This document shows positions 1 through 6,354 of a stretch of 6,354 nucleotides of DNA, piece by piece. A program made the position numbers and the translations under genes. Under the pieces are notes generated by a model. That model had not been told where the DNA came from. It saw only the letters and a program-made list of their open reading frames with translations, and made no database searches. Position 1 is the first letter of the stretch; the number at the start of each line of letters is the position of its first letter. Origin of the DNA: Odoribacteraceae bacterium (GTDB lineage: Bacteria; Bacteroidota; Bacteroidia; Bacteroidales; Marinifilaceae); the NCBI GenBank assembly GCA_031267995.1, contig JAIRXZ010000190.1, positions 1 through 6,354 of the forward strand, read 5' to 3'.

Positions 1-704
1 TTACCGGGATTTTCGTGCAGGATGAGGCGTCGGTGCGACTCTTGGCGGGGATAGGCATCACCGCGGTGGAGGTGGCGGGAGATACCCGCTTCGACCGCGT
101 GAGGGAGATTGCCCGCGAGTACCGGTCGGTGGAGCGCGTGGCCGATTTCCGCGATCGCGAGCGGCTGGTGGTCTGCGGCAGCACGTGGCCTGCCGACGAG
201 GCGATGATCGCGCGCTACATCCTCTCGCACGCGGAGGTGTGCCGCTGGTTGATCGTGCCCCACGAGGTGGGCGCCGGGCACGTGCGCGAGATTATCGACC
301 GGTTTGGCGGCAAGGCATCGCTCTATTCCGATGGCGCGTGCCGGCATCGCGTGATGGTGGTGGATCGCGTGGGGCTACTCTCCGCCCTCTACCGTTACGC
401 GACCATCGCTTACGTTGGCGGGGGCTTCGGCCGCGGGATTCACAACACCCTGGAGGCGGCCGCGTACGGGGTGCCGGTGATCTTCGGCCCTCGTCACGAG
501 AAGTTCAAGGAGGCCATCGACCTCATCGCCGCGGGGGGTGCGTTTTGCGCGCGCGACGAGGCGATGTTCGCCGGGATCATGGACGATCTGCTGTCGCGTC
601 CCGAAGAAGTCGCGGCGGCGGGGGAGCGCGCGGCGACATTCGTCCGGACGGGCGCGGGAGCTACGGAACGAATTCTGGAACGGCTATCCCCGCTTTTCCT
701 TTGA
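1..704 (+). CDS. waaA: 3-deoxy-D-manno-octulosonic acid (Kdo) transferase WaaA/KdtA, C-terminal part (5' truncated)
   Basis: This is a GT30-family glycosyltransferase that moves Kdo from CMP-Kdo to lipid A precursor at the cytoplasmic face of the inner membrane, an essential step in lipopolysaccharide core synthesis. The gene runs in from the left edge: the first full codon is at base 3, and 233 residues are visible before the TGA at 702-704. That is the CMP-Kdo-binding C-terminal domain plus the linker, a little over half of a protein usually of about 400-420 residues. Family landmarks, numbered from the first visible codon, are FVQDE (4-8), GDTRFDRV (26-33, the GNxKFD-like linker), GSTWP (59-63, where proteobacterial enzymes have GSTHxGE), VPHE (85-88), GGGFGRGIHNTLE (139-151) and VIFGPRHEKF (159-168). 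The GTG at 15-17 is an internal valine, not a start. The 3' end overlaps the convergent peptidase gene by 44 bp. Family assignment is firm; the N-terminal acceptor domain cannot be judged. Confidence 0.93.
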   Translation, partial: TGIFVQDEASVRLLAGIGITAVEVAGDTRFDRVREIAREYRSVERVADFRDRERLVVCGSTWPADEAMIARYILSHAEVCRWLIVPHEVGAGHVREIIDRFGGKASLYSDGACRHRVMVVDRVGLLSALYRYATIAYVGGGFGRGIHNTLEAAAYGVPVIFGPRHEKFKEAIDLIAAGGAFCARDEAMFAGIMDDLLSRPEEVAAAGERAATFVRTGAGATERILERLSPLFL

Positions 705-2064
705 GCCAGGCGTCGATCGTGTCGACGATCTCCCGCTTGATAATCGGCTCGAAACTCTCCACCTTACATTCGTGATTCGCGTCCGCCTTGACAAACTTCC
801 TGCACTTGTCATTACTCCCCAGCTCCACCGCCGTGCCCGCCCACGGGTCGCGTCCGCCGTAGATAAACAGCATCTTTTCGGCATCCGTTTGCAGCCAGCG
901 GCTGACGCGTTGCATCTGCTTCTCGTCGAACGGCGGCGCCTCCACCCCGTCGGGCATGGCGAAACTAAAATCGATGCTCCCGTGTCCGGGGTCGCCCTTG
1001 AAATACTTGCGAAACTCGCGGGTGTCGTACGCGTACATCCCTATCTCGGTGAGCGCCGCGTAGTAAAAGGGCTGTATATCGAGGATACTCTGGTCGCTGA
1101 AAAAGTGCGGGGGGGAGACCTCCGCGAGATACTCGTACACCCCGGCGGCATCCTCCAGTCCGGCCTCGTCGAGTGAAGTCTCCGGGATCTCGTTCACGTC
1201 GCCATTCCATTGCCAGAAGGCGAACGGAAATTCGAGAATAACCAACTTCAAGGCGCGCTCGACGCCCCCCACGCGGGCAAACGTGAGCTTCTCCTCCCCG
1301 GCCTGCTCCTCCGCGAGCGGCATCAGGCGGTCGAGCCGTTCAAAGCAATACTGTTGAAACGACAGGATGCGGAGGGCAACCTCGCGCTCCTCGCTCCCCA
1401 CGATGCTGCCGACGATGCCCTGGCTGGCGCGCCGGGCGGGCGTTTTGCCGAGACGAGCCAGGTGACGGGCGAGCCGCGGGTCGACGCGAGCAAGGTTCAA
1501 GGGCGCCACGTAAGGAACGCTAATCTCCACGTCATCCGGGTAAAAGAAGCGGTGAAAGATCGTCGTCTGTCCCCCCTTGCTGATGCCGGTAGAGATCCAC
1601 TTCACGTCGGGATAGAGGCCCTGCCTCAGCGCCTGGATAATCTCGTGCTGGTCGGCGGCGGCCTGCGCGATGGTCAGCTCCCCCCAGGGGATCTCCCCCG
1701 TCGCCGGCACGCTATGTTTAAAAAAGCGGTGTTCGATAGTCACCTGATTCGCCTTGAAGAGCCGCGACAGCTCGCTCTCCTCCGTCCCGCGCACGCTGTA
1801 TCCCTCCAGCACGGCCACCACGGGGGAGCGGAAATCGCGATGCCCCACCTGCACGTACTGTTTAAAGACGCCCTTCTCCGGCGCCTGGTGATCCACCGGT
1901 TGCTCGTAATAAAACTCGTACACCTCCGCGAAGGGCGTCGCCTTCAACTGCCGCACGTCGGATACCTTCTTGATTTGTTTCAGTTTCTCCAGCAGCGGCG
2001 CCTCGGCGAGCAGCGTGCCCGTGGTTGTCAGCAGCGCGATCAGGAGCGGGATGAGATGTTTCAT
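661..2064 (-). CDS. Secreted S28/S37-family (PS-10 type) serine tripeptidyl aminopeptidase
   Basis: A complete 467-residue protein beginning at the ATG complementary to 2062-2064. Residues 1-22 form a Sec signal peptide (MKH, hydrophobic LIPLLIALL core, LLAEA cleavage region); no lipobox cysteine is present, so a soluble periplasmic or secreted enzyme is expected. The chain fits the alpha/beta-hydrolase PS-10 peptidases that remove short, often proline-containing peptides from free N-termini. The apparent catalytic triad is Ser162 in GISKGG (160-165), Asp406 in YGGRDPW (402-408) and His431 in ANHE (429-432). Other conserved-looking parts are LEGYS (86-90), EHRFF (111-115) and the helical lid rich in Arg, Leu and Glu (about 190-275). 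The length suits the family. A role in peptide nutrition is inferred. It is transcribed divergently from the MATE gene and its last 14 codons overlap waaA. S28 and S37 labels are used interchangeably for these proteins in annotations, so the subfamily is less certain than the fold. Confidence 0.88.
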   Translation of the reverse strand: MKHLIPLLIALLTTTGTLLAEAPLLEKLKQIKKVSDVRQLKATPFAEVYEFYYEQPVDHQAPEKGVFKQYVQVGHRDFRSPVVAVLEGYSVRGTEESELSRLFKANQVTIEHRFFKHSVPATGEIPWGELTIAQAAADQHEIIQALRQGLYPDVKWISTGISKGGQTTIFHRFFYPDDVEISVPYVAPLNLARVDPRLARHLARLGKTPARRASQGIVGSIVGSEEREVALRILSFQQYCFERLDRLMPLAEEQAGEEKLTFARVGGVERALKLVILEFPFAFWQWNGDVNEIPETSLDEAGLEDAAGVYEYLAEVSPPHFFSDQSILDIQPFYYAALTEIGMYAYDTREFRKYFKGDPGHGSIDFSFAMPDGVEAPPFDEKQMQRVSRWLQTDAEKMLFIYGGRDPWAGTAVELGSNDKCRKFVKADANHECKVESFEPIIKREIVDTIDAWLKGKAGIAVPEFVP

Positions 2065-2089
2065 GTTACAACATTTAAATATTGGCGCT

Positions 2090-2097
2090 GCAAGATA
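2090..2097 (-). promoter_or_regulatory. Possible -7 promoter element for the peptidase gene
   Basis: On the minus strand this reads TATCTTGC, one T short of the Bacteroidota -7 consensus TAnnTTTG. It lies about 25 bases upstream of the peptidase ATG, in the AT-richer 81-bp divergent intergenic region, and would give a leader of roughly 20 bases. No convincing TTG-type -33 element is found at the expected spacing, so this is a weak call. Confidence 0.3.
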
Positions 2098-2132
2098 CGA
2101 ATTATTTCACGCCGCCCGCCCGCGATTATCGC

Positions 2133-2140
2133 TATCTTTG
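2133..2140 (+). promoter_or_regulatory. Bacteroidota -7 promoter element (TAnnTTTG) for the MATE gene
   Basis: The sequence TATCTTTG matches the Bacteroidota sigma-ABfr -7 consensus TAnnTTTG at every fixed position. It ends five bases before the MATE start codon at 2146. Transcription normally begins a few bases after this element, so the message would start at or within a few bases of the ATG, with almost no leader. The -33 element is poor: only a TTTC at 2105-2108, a few bases farther away than usual. The position and perfect match support it; the missing -33 box lowers confidence. Confidence 0.5.
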
Positions 2141-2145
2141 CCGCC

Positions 2146-3510
2146 ATGACAAGCGGCGTTCAAGCAACAACTTTTCGACAATACCTTCCCCACTACCGGG
2201 ACACCCTCCGCCTCGGCCTTCCCATTGTCCTCGGGCAACTTGGGATTGTCGCCGTGGGCTTCCTCGACAGCATCATGGTGGGGCGTTACGCGACGGCCGA
2301 CCTGGCCGCCTCCTCCTTCGTCAACAGCGTGTTCAACCTCCCGTTGCTGTTCGGCATCGGATTCTCTTACGGGTTGACGCCCCTGGTGGGGCAATTCTTC
2401 GGGCGGGGGGAGCACGCCCGCGTCGGGGAGTTATTGCGCGACAGCCTTTGGGTCAACGGCATCGTCGGCGTGGTACTATCGCTGATCATGTGGCTATGCT
2501 ACGCGAACCTGCACCGGGCGGGGCAACCGGTGGAGTTGCTGCCGCTGATTCGCCCCTACTTCCTCCTGCAAACGGTATCCCTGGTATTTCTGATGACCTT
2601 CAACGCCTTCAAGCAATTCTCCGATGGCATCCGGGACACCGTCACGCCCATGTGGATCATGCTTGGGAGCAACGTCCTGAACGTCATCGGCAACTACATC
2701 CTCATCTACGGGCACGCGGGATTCCCCCCGATGGGTCTCACCGGCGCCGGCATCTCCACGCTGGTGGCGCGGGTGGCGGCGCTTTTGGCCTTTGCCATTG
2801 CCTTCTTTTACGGCACGGCGTACGCCCCTTATCGCCACGGCTTTTTCGCCCGTCGGCGGCGGCGGTCGGACGCCCGGACGCTCACCCGGATGGGGCTGAT
2901 GGTGGGCACGCAAATGGGCATGGAGACGGGGCTATTCAGCATCACGGGAGTGATGGTGGGATGGTTAGGCCCGATAGCGCTGGCGGCGCACCAGGTGACG
3001 GTGACGCTATCGATGCTCGGATTCATGATCTACTACGGCTTTGGCGCGGCCATATCGGTACGGGTCAGCAACCTCATCGGCCGCGGGTCGCTGGCGGAGG
3101 TTCGCCGCGCGACGGCTGCCGGTTTCCACCTCATCATGGTGATGGCATCCATCGTGGCGATCTTCTTCCTGGTCAGCCGGGGGTGGATCGCGTACCTGTT
3201 CACGGACTCCCCGGAGGTTGTCGGCGGCGTGAGCATCCTGATGATCATCATGGCCGTCTACCAGTTCGGCGACGGCCTCCAGATCACCTACGCCAACTCC
3301 CTGCGCGGCATCTCGGACGTTGTTTCGATGGCAGCGCTATCATTCATCGGCTACTTCCTGGTAGCCCTTCCCCTCTGCTACCTTGCCGGCTTCACCTTTG
3401 GCGGCGGGCTGACGGGCGTGTGGATGGGCTACCCCGTTGGCCTCACCCTGGCGGGACTACTCTTCCGCGCCAGGTATCGCCAGCGATTGCGCCGGCTATC
3501 GCGCCGTTAG
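2146..3510 (+). CDS. MATE-family multidrug/cation efflux transporter
   Basis: A 454-residue inner-membrane antiporter of the MATE (NorM/DinF-like) family, which exports cationic drugs, dyes or metabolites in exchange for Na+ or H+. The chain is almost entirely hydrophobic, consistent with 12 transmembrane helices in two six-helix halves joined by a basic loop (ARRRRRSD, 235-242). Recognisable family parts are GFLDSIMVGRY (38-48, with the conserved acidic Asp41 of helix 1), LTPLVGQFFGRG (78-89), the MGLTGAGIST stretch (196-205), AAHQVTVTLSM (280-290), RVSNLIGRG (306-314) and YQFGDGLQ (372-379, with the conserved acidic residue of the second half). The start is the ATG at 2146. The frame is open for more than 900 bases upstream, but that part is antisense to the peptidase gene and looks nothing like a MATE N-terminus, while ATG-2146 leaves a normal short cytosolic lead before helix 1. 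The stop overlaps the convergent lipoprotein gene by 15 bp. The substrate cannot be told from sequence. Confidence 0.93.
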   Translation: MTSGVQATTFRQYLPHYRDTLRLGLPIVLGQLGIVAVGFLDSIMVGRYATADLAASSFVNSVFNLPLLFGIGFSYGLTPLVGQFFGRGEHARVGELLRDSLWVNGIVGVVLSLIMWLCYANLHRAGQPVELLPLIRPYFLLQTVSLVFLMTFNAFKQFSDGIRDTVTPMWIMLGSNVLNVIGNYILIYGHAGFPPMGLTGAGISTLVARVAALLAFAIAFFYGTAYAPYRHGFFARRRRRSDARTLTRMGLMVGTQMGMETGLFSITGVMVGWLGPIALAAHQVTVTLSMLGFMIYYGFGAAISVRVSNLIGRGSLAEVRRATAAGFHLIMVMASIVAIFFLVSRGWIAYLFTDSPEVVGGVSILMIIMAVYQFGDGLQITYANSLRGISDVVSMAALSFIGYFLVALPLCYLAGFTFGGGLTGVWMGYPVGLTLAGLLFRARYRQRLRRLSRR

Positions 3511-4614
3511 CGTTCGGAAGACGACGCGCGTCGGAATAACGCCCGTCACCCGCTCCTCCATCCTCACCCCCGCGGCAGAAAAGCGGGTAATCCGCCCGGC
3601 GACGTCGAAACTCCTGGCATCCGTCACGTAAATATCGCCCGTCACCGGGTGCACCTCCACGCAATAGGGGGCGACAATCCCCTGCCCCTCCCCCTCGCGC
3701 ACGAACCCCTCGTCCAGCAGCGCGCGCCGCCTCGTGTCGATCGCGTGATAACTATACTCCGCGCCGCCGCTTGCCCCGTAGCGAGCGCCGATAACATACG
3801 CCCGTTCCCCGGCAATGGCGAGGCTCGACACGGGAATATCAAACGAATCCACCACCACCCCGCCGGCATCCACCACGAACAGCCCCGGCGCCACCCCCGC
3901 GTAATCGCCACGCGAGCTCACGTACAGGTTGCCATCCCCATCCGCCCGCAGCCGGTGCAGGTTAATCGCCACGTCGATATCCCCCGACCGCCTGAACCCG
4001 TCCAGCTCGATCACGGACACCGTCCGCTCGTAATCGTACCTCCCGTCGCTCCCCGCCAGTCCCCCGGAATTGGCCACGAACAACTTCCCGTTCACCACCG
4101 CCATCTCCTCCGGTTGTCGTCCCACCTCCACCGTCCGCGTCACCCGCAGCGTGGCCGTATCCACCTCCGCCACCAGGCCGTTACCGCTGTCGCCGTAAGC
4201 GCTGACATACGCGAAACCGCCGGCAAAAGCCACGTACCGGGGCTGCACCAGCGGCACCGTCCCCGCCCGCGCGCCGGTGTGGACATCCAGCACCTCCATC
4301 TTGTTCGACCCGTTCACCACCACGTACAGCTTCCCCCCGTGAATCCCCGCGTCATTCCCCAGATCGCCCAGCCCCAGCACCGCCCCCGGATTGGCCGCGC
4401 GAAACACGCCGCGCGCATACTCGCCCGTGCGCTCGCTCCAGAAATCCAGCGACGCGTTATTATCGTTCCACTTCCCCTCGTTCAGCACGAACACCCCGTC
4501 GCCCTCCGGCAGCAGCACCCGTTCGGGCGCCCGTTCATCCTCGCGGCAGCCGGCCGCGCCACACGCCAGCAACACTCCAATCGTCGCCAACACCAACTTG
4601 TTTTGTAGATTCAT
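3496..4614 (-). CDS. Surface beta-propeller lipoprotein, YncE/BtuG-like (probable corrinoid-binding partner of the adjacent receptor)
   Basis: A 372-residue lipoprotein. The chosen ATG (complement of 4612-4614) is followed directly by a signal peptide, NLQNKLVLATIGVLLACGA; an in-frame start at 4656 would lie inside the upstream receptor gene and put 14 extra residues before it. The likely lipidated residue is Cys23 (AAGC); Cys18 is a less likely alternative. The residues after Cys23 are REDE, matching the acidic lipoprotein export signal that sends Bacteroidota lipoproteins to the cell surface. The mature protein shows seven similar units of a beta strand pair followed by a turn: about 39-64 (FVLNEGKW), 93-114 (KLYVVVNGSNK), 132-156 (FAYVSAYGD), 175-207 (KLFVANSGG), 227-250 (NLYVSSRGD), 269-293 (RAYVIGARYG) and 325-349 (DIYVTDARS), as expected for a seven-bladed propeller. 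Such proteins next to BtuB-type receptors include BtuG, which binds vitamin B12 very tightly. The B12 ligand here is inferred from context; another ligand is possible. Confidence 0.82.
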   Translation of the reverse strand: MNLQNKLVLATIGVLLACGAAGCREDERAPERVLLPEGDGVFVLNEGKWNDNNASLDFWSERTGEYARGVFRAANPGAVLGLGDLGNDAGIHGGKLYVVVNGSNKMEVLDVHTGARAGTVPLVQPRYVAFAGGFAYVSAYGDSGNGLVAEVDTATLRVTRTVEVGRQPEEMAVVNGKLFVANSGGLAGSDGRYDYERTVSVIELDGFRRSGDIDVAINLHRLRADGDGNLYVSSRGDYAGVAPGLFVVDAGGVVVDSFDIPVSSLAIAGERAYVIGARYGASGGAEYSYHAIDTRRRALLDEGFVREGEGQGIVAPYCVEVHPVTGDIYVTDARSFDVAGRITRFSAAGVRMEERVTGVIPTRVVFRTLTAR

Positions 4615-4625
4615 GATATAATAAA
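4615..4625 (-). promoter_or_regulatory. AT-only spacer and translation start region between receptor and lipoprotein genes
   Basis: The 11 bases between the receptor TAA and the lipoprotein ATG read TTTATTATATC on the coding strand. This is an abrupt AT island in GC-rich surroundings with no Shine-Dalgarno sequence. Bacteroidota commonly start translation from unstructured AT-rich leaders, so this probably serves as the initiation region, and the short gap suggests translational coupling with the receptor. Confidence 0.4.
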
Positions 4626-6354
4626 TTAAATGATTACAGACAGATTCAAGCGGCACGACCGCCCCGGCATCGGGTAGTTACGCACCACCGCGTAATAATG
4701 ATTCAGCAGGTTGCTCACCTCCCCGTCCACGCGAAACGACACCCCGCGCCACGCCCCGCGGTAGCCCAGCGACACGTCGTGCGTGTACCACGGCGGCTCC
4801 CGACCCTCCTCGGCATTATCCCGTCGCGAAAAGCGCGTACCCGTGTATATAAAGCTATACCGCCACCGCCACGCCCCTCGCCCGGCCGTCGCCGTCGCCG
4901 TCCCCGAATGAAGCGGCGCGTAGGGCAACAACCGCCCGCGCGTATCCCCCGGCGTGTCATCCACGGCGCGCTGCCACACGTACGTCACCCCCACTTCCAG
5001 CGACGTGCCCGCCGACGGCGACACCCCCGCGCCCCCGCTCAGCTCCACCCCCGTGACGGTCACCCGACCGAGGTTCAGCATCGTCCAGCGCGCCACGTTC
5101 CCCGCCGGCAGGGCGACGATCTTATCCACCACCCGGTTCCGGTACGCGTCGGCACGCGCCACCAGCGAGGCGAGCGTCCCCTCCCGCGTCCGTTCCCACG
5201 TCACCCCCGCGTTCCACTGCGTGGCAAACTCCGGGCGGAGCGACGCCACCACGGGGTATGATTGATACAAATCGTTAAACGTCGGCACGCGGAACGATCG
5301 CTTGAAAAACGCCCGCGCGTACAGCCCCCGCGTGCCGGGAGGTTGCCACGACGCGGAGACCACGGGACACCACACCCGATGCCCCTTCCCCGCCCCCCGC
5401 TCCTCCACCGCGCACGCCAGCAAGCTCGCCTGCGCCACCGCGCCACCCCCGCGAGCCTCCCCGGACAACGCTCCCCAAAACGACCAGCGCGACGCCCCGG
5501 CGAACCCCGCCATCCCCCCCGACAGGGCGTCGCGCGCCGCGTCCACCGCCACCGCCACGTCGCACCAGCTGGCCGCCGGCCGCGTCCACGTGGCCGAAAG
5601 GTACCACTCCTCCTCCCGGAAAGCGCTCACTAATCCCCCCTCCACCGGGTACGACGGGTCGGTATACCGGCTATAATCCCGGCTATACTTCATGCTCAAC
5701 GCCGCCCGTTCCCGCGTCACGGAGGCTTGCAGGGCGACGGATCTATCCGTCTGCCGCTGCGCGTTGCTAAACCGTCCGGCCAGCACCGCCCCCGGCAACC
5801 CGCGGTTGGAGAAGTAGAGATACCCCCTCACCGCCAGCGCCGTCCCCGCGTCCAGCGGCACGCGCGCCCCCACCTCCGCGCGGGTCACGCGGAGATCCCC
5901 GTTTTGCCTCGTGATGGTGGTGTCGTACGCCCCGTTCGCGTAGCGATGTTTGTACTTGCCGTTCGCCCCCAGGTAATCGGCAACGACGGAGATCGACGCC
6001 CCTCCCGGCAGCCGCCACCGCGACGACAACGACGGGTTCACCAGCCCGAACGATCCCCCCTTCACGCCCACCGTCGTCCTCCGCGCCCGTCCCTCCCCCG
6101 CCGCCGGCATCTTTCCCCGCAGCGCCAGCACGCTGGACGAGAAAAACGCCCGCGCCGGCTGGAACAGCGTCGGCCGCTGCGCGCTGTACAGGGCAATCTC
6201 CTCCACGTTCTCCAGCGAGAACCTGCCGAGATCCACCTGCCCGTTCCTCGCCCCGCTCACCGGGATACCATCGAGGAACACGGCCACGTGCGCGCTCCCC
6301 AGCCCGCGCGCGTCCACCGTCTTCAAGCCGCCGATGCCCCCGTAATCCTTCAGC
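4626..6354 (-). CDS. btuB: TonB-dependent outer-membrane receptor, BtuB-like (N-terminus cut by window edge)
   Basis: An outer-membrane active transporter. 575 residues are visible, from the codon at 6353 to the TAA at 4626-4628; the signal peptide, any TonB box and the first part of the plug are beyond the right edge. The visible N-terminal part is a plug domain: LKDYGGIGGLKTV (1-13), then HVAVFLDGIPV, GARNGQVDLGRFSLENVEEI and FQPAR. This run is very close to Bacteroides BtuB-type vitamin B12 receptors (from memory, not a search). The rest is a beta-barrel with alternating, aromatic-rich strands such as RGYLYFSNRGLPG, FFKRSFRVPTFNDLYQ (the well-conserved FR.P...DL signature), NAGVTWER and a final strand after RNYPMPGRS. 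It lies 11 bp upstream of the BtuG-like lipoprotein gene in the same direction, the arrangement of known BtuB-BtuG pairs. The TTG at 6326 is an internal leucine, not the start. The chain ends LNLSVII without the usual terminal aromatic residue. The receptor class is certain; the B12 substrate is likely but inferred. Confidence 0.87.
   Translation of the reverse strand, partial: LKDYGGIGGLKTVDARGLGSAHVAVFLDGIPVSGARNGQVDLGRFSLENVEEIALYSAQRPTLFQPARAFFSSSVLALRGKMPAAGEGRARRTTVGVKGGSFGLVNPSLSSRWRLPGGASISVVADYLGANGKYKHRYANGAYDTTITRQNGDLRVTRAEVGARVPLDAGTALAVRGYLYFSNRGLPGAVLAGRFSNAQRQTDRSVALQASVTRERAALSMKYSRDYSRYTDPSYPVEGGLVSAFREEEWYLSATWTRPAASWCDVAVAVDAARDALSGGMAGFAGASRWSFWGALSGEARGGGAVAQASLLACAVEERGAGKGHRVWCPVVSASWQPPGTRGLYARAFFKRSFRVPTFNDLYQSYPVVASLRPEFATQWNAGVTWERTREGTLASLVARADAYRNRVVDKIVALPAGNVARWTMLNLGRVTVTGVELSGGAGVSPSAGTSLEVGVTYVWQRAVDDTPGDTRGRLLPYAPLHSGTATATAGRGAWRWRYSFIYTGTRFSRRDNAEEGREPPWYTHDVSLGYRGAWRGVSFRVDGEVSNLLNHYYAVVRNYPMPGRSCRLNLSVII

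Noticed and set aside
1210..2145. Long open extension upstream of the MATE start in the same frame, giving a 766-residue reading frame
   Set aside because: It is antisense to the well-supported peptidase gene, its translation has no MATE or other recognisable features, and it is open only because stops are rare in GC-rich sequence.
3483..3502. Small inverted repeat GCGAT/ATCGC near the MATE stop as a bidirectional terminator
   Set aside because: Only a five-base-pair stem, inside both coding regions, with no T-tract on either strand.
3649..4608. 319-codon plus-strand reading frame antisense to the propeller lipoprotein
   Set aside because: The translation is a His, Arg and Pro-rich string typical of the reverse strand of a GC-rich gene, with no domain, signal peptide or start region of its own.
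5514..5520. Seven-base C run (G run in the receptor coding strand), considered as a phase-variation tract; a similar seven-G run lies at 1109-1115
   Set aside because: Seven bases is short for slippage-driven switching, both runs encode ordinary Gly or Pro codons in intact frames, and six- to seven-base G/C runs recur through this GC-rich window.
5262..5676. Several plus-strand frames of 120-190 codons across the receptor gene
   Set aside because: They are Arg, Pro and His-rich shadows of the receptor, overlapping in different frames with no recognisable protein features.
6300..6354. Cobalamin riboswitch expected for a BtuB-type operon
   Set aside because: The receptor gene is cut by the window edge inside its plug domain, so any leader lies outside the window; nothing here can support or exclude it.

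Overview
The window reads as a GC-rich chromosomal segment from a member of the Bacteroidota, most likely order Bacteroidales. The evidence is a TonB-dependent receptor whose plug closely resembles Bacteroides BtuB-type receptors, a surface lipoprotein with an acidic stretch after its lipid-anchored cysteine, an S28/S37-type (PS-10) secreted aminopeptidase of the kind common in this phylum, a Kdo transferase with the Bacteroidota GSTWP version of its motif, and a TAnnTTTG -7 promoter motif. The genus cannot be fixed from this sequence; the base composition is high for Bacteroides itself and would suit a GC-rich lineage such as Rikenellaceae (inference).

Layout, left to right: (1) 1-704, plus strand: C-terminal part of the lipid A Kdo transferase WaaA, cut by the left edge. 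(2) 661-2064, minus: a complete secreted serine aminopeptidase, convergent with waaA and overlapping it by 44 bp. (3) 2065-2145: an 81-bp AT-richer divergent promoter region. (4) 2146-3510, plus: a complete MATE-family efflux transporter, whose start codon lies only five bases after a perfect TAnnTTTG motif. (5) 3496-4614, minus: a seven-repeat beta-propeller lipoprotein of the YncE/BtuG type, overlapping the MATE 3' end by 15 bp. (6) 4626-6354, minus: most of a TonB-dependent receptor of BtuB type, cut by the right edge and lying 11 bp upstream of the lipoprotein gene.

The receptor and lipoprotein form a tight operon (receptor first). They probably make a two-part outer-membrane uptake machine: the lipoprotein captures a ligand at the cell surface and the receptor imports it with TonB energy. 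Vitamin B12 or a related corrinoid is the best guess by analogy with BtuB-BtuG of Bacteroides. The other genes are envelope housekeeping or transport genes without an obvious shared pathway. I saw no RNA genes, mobile elements, CRISPR arrays or large repeats. There is no non-coding stretch longer than about 81 bp. Nothing here is clearly a new system; the most interesting points are the uptake pair, the possible leaderless MATE mRNA and the two tail-to-tail gene overlaps.
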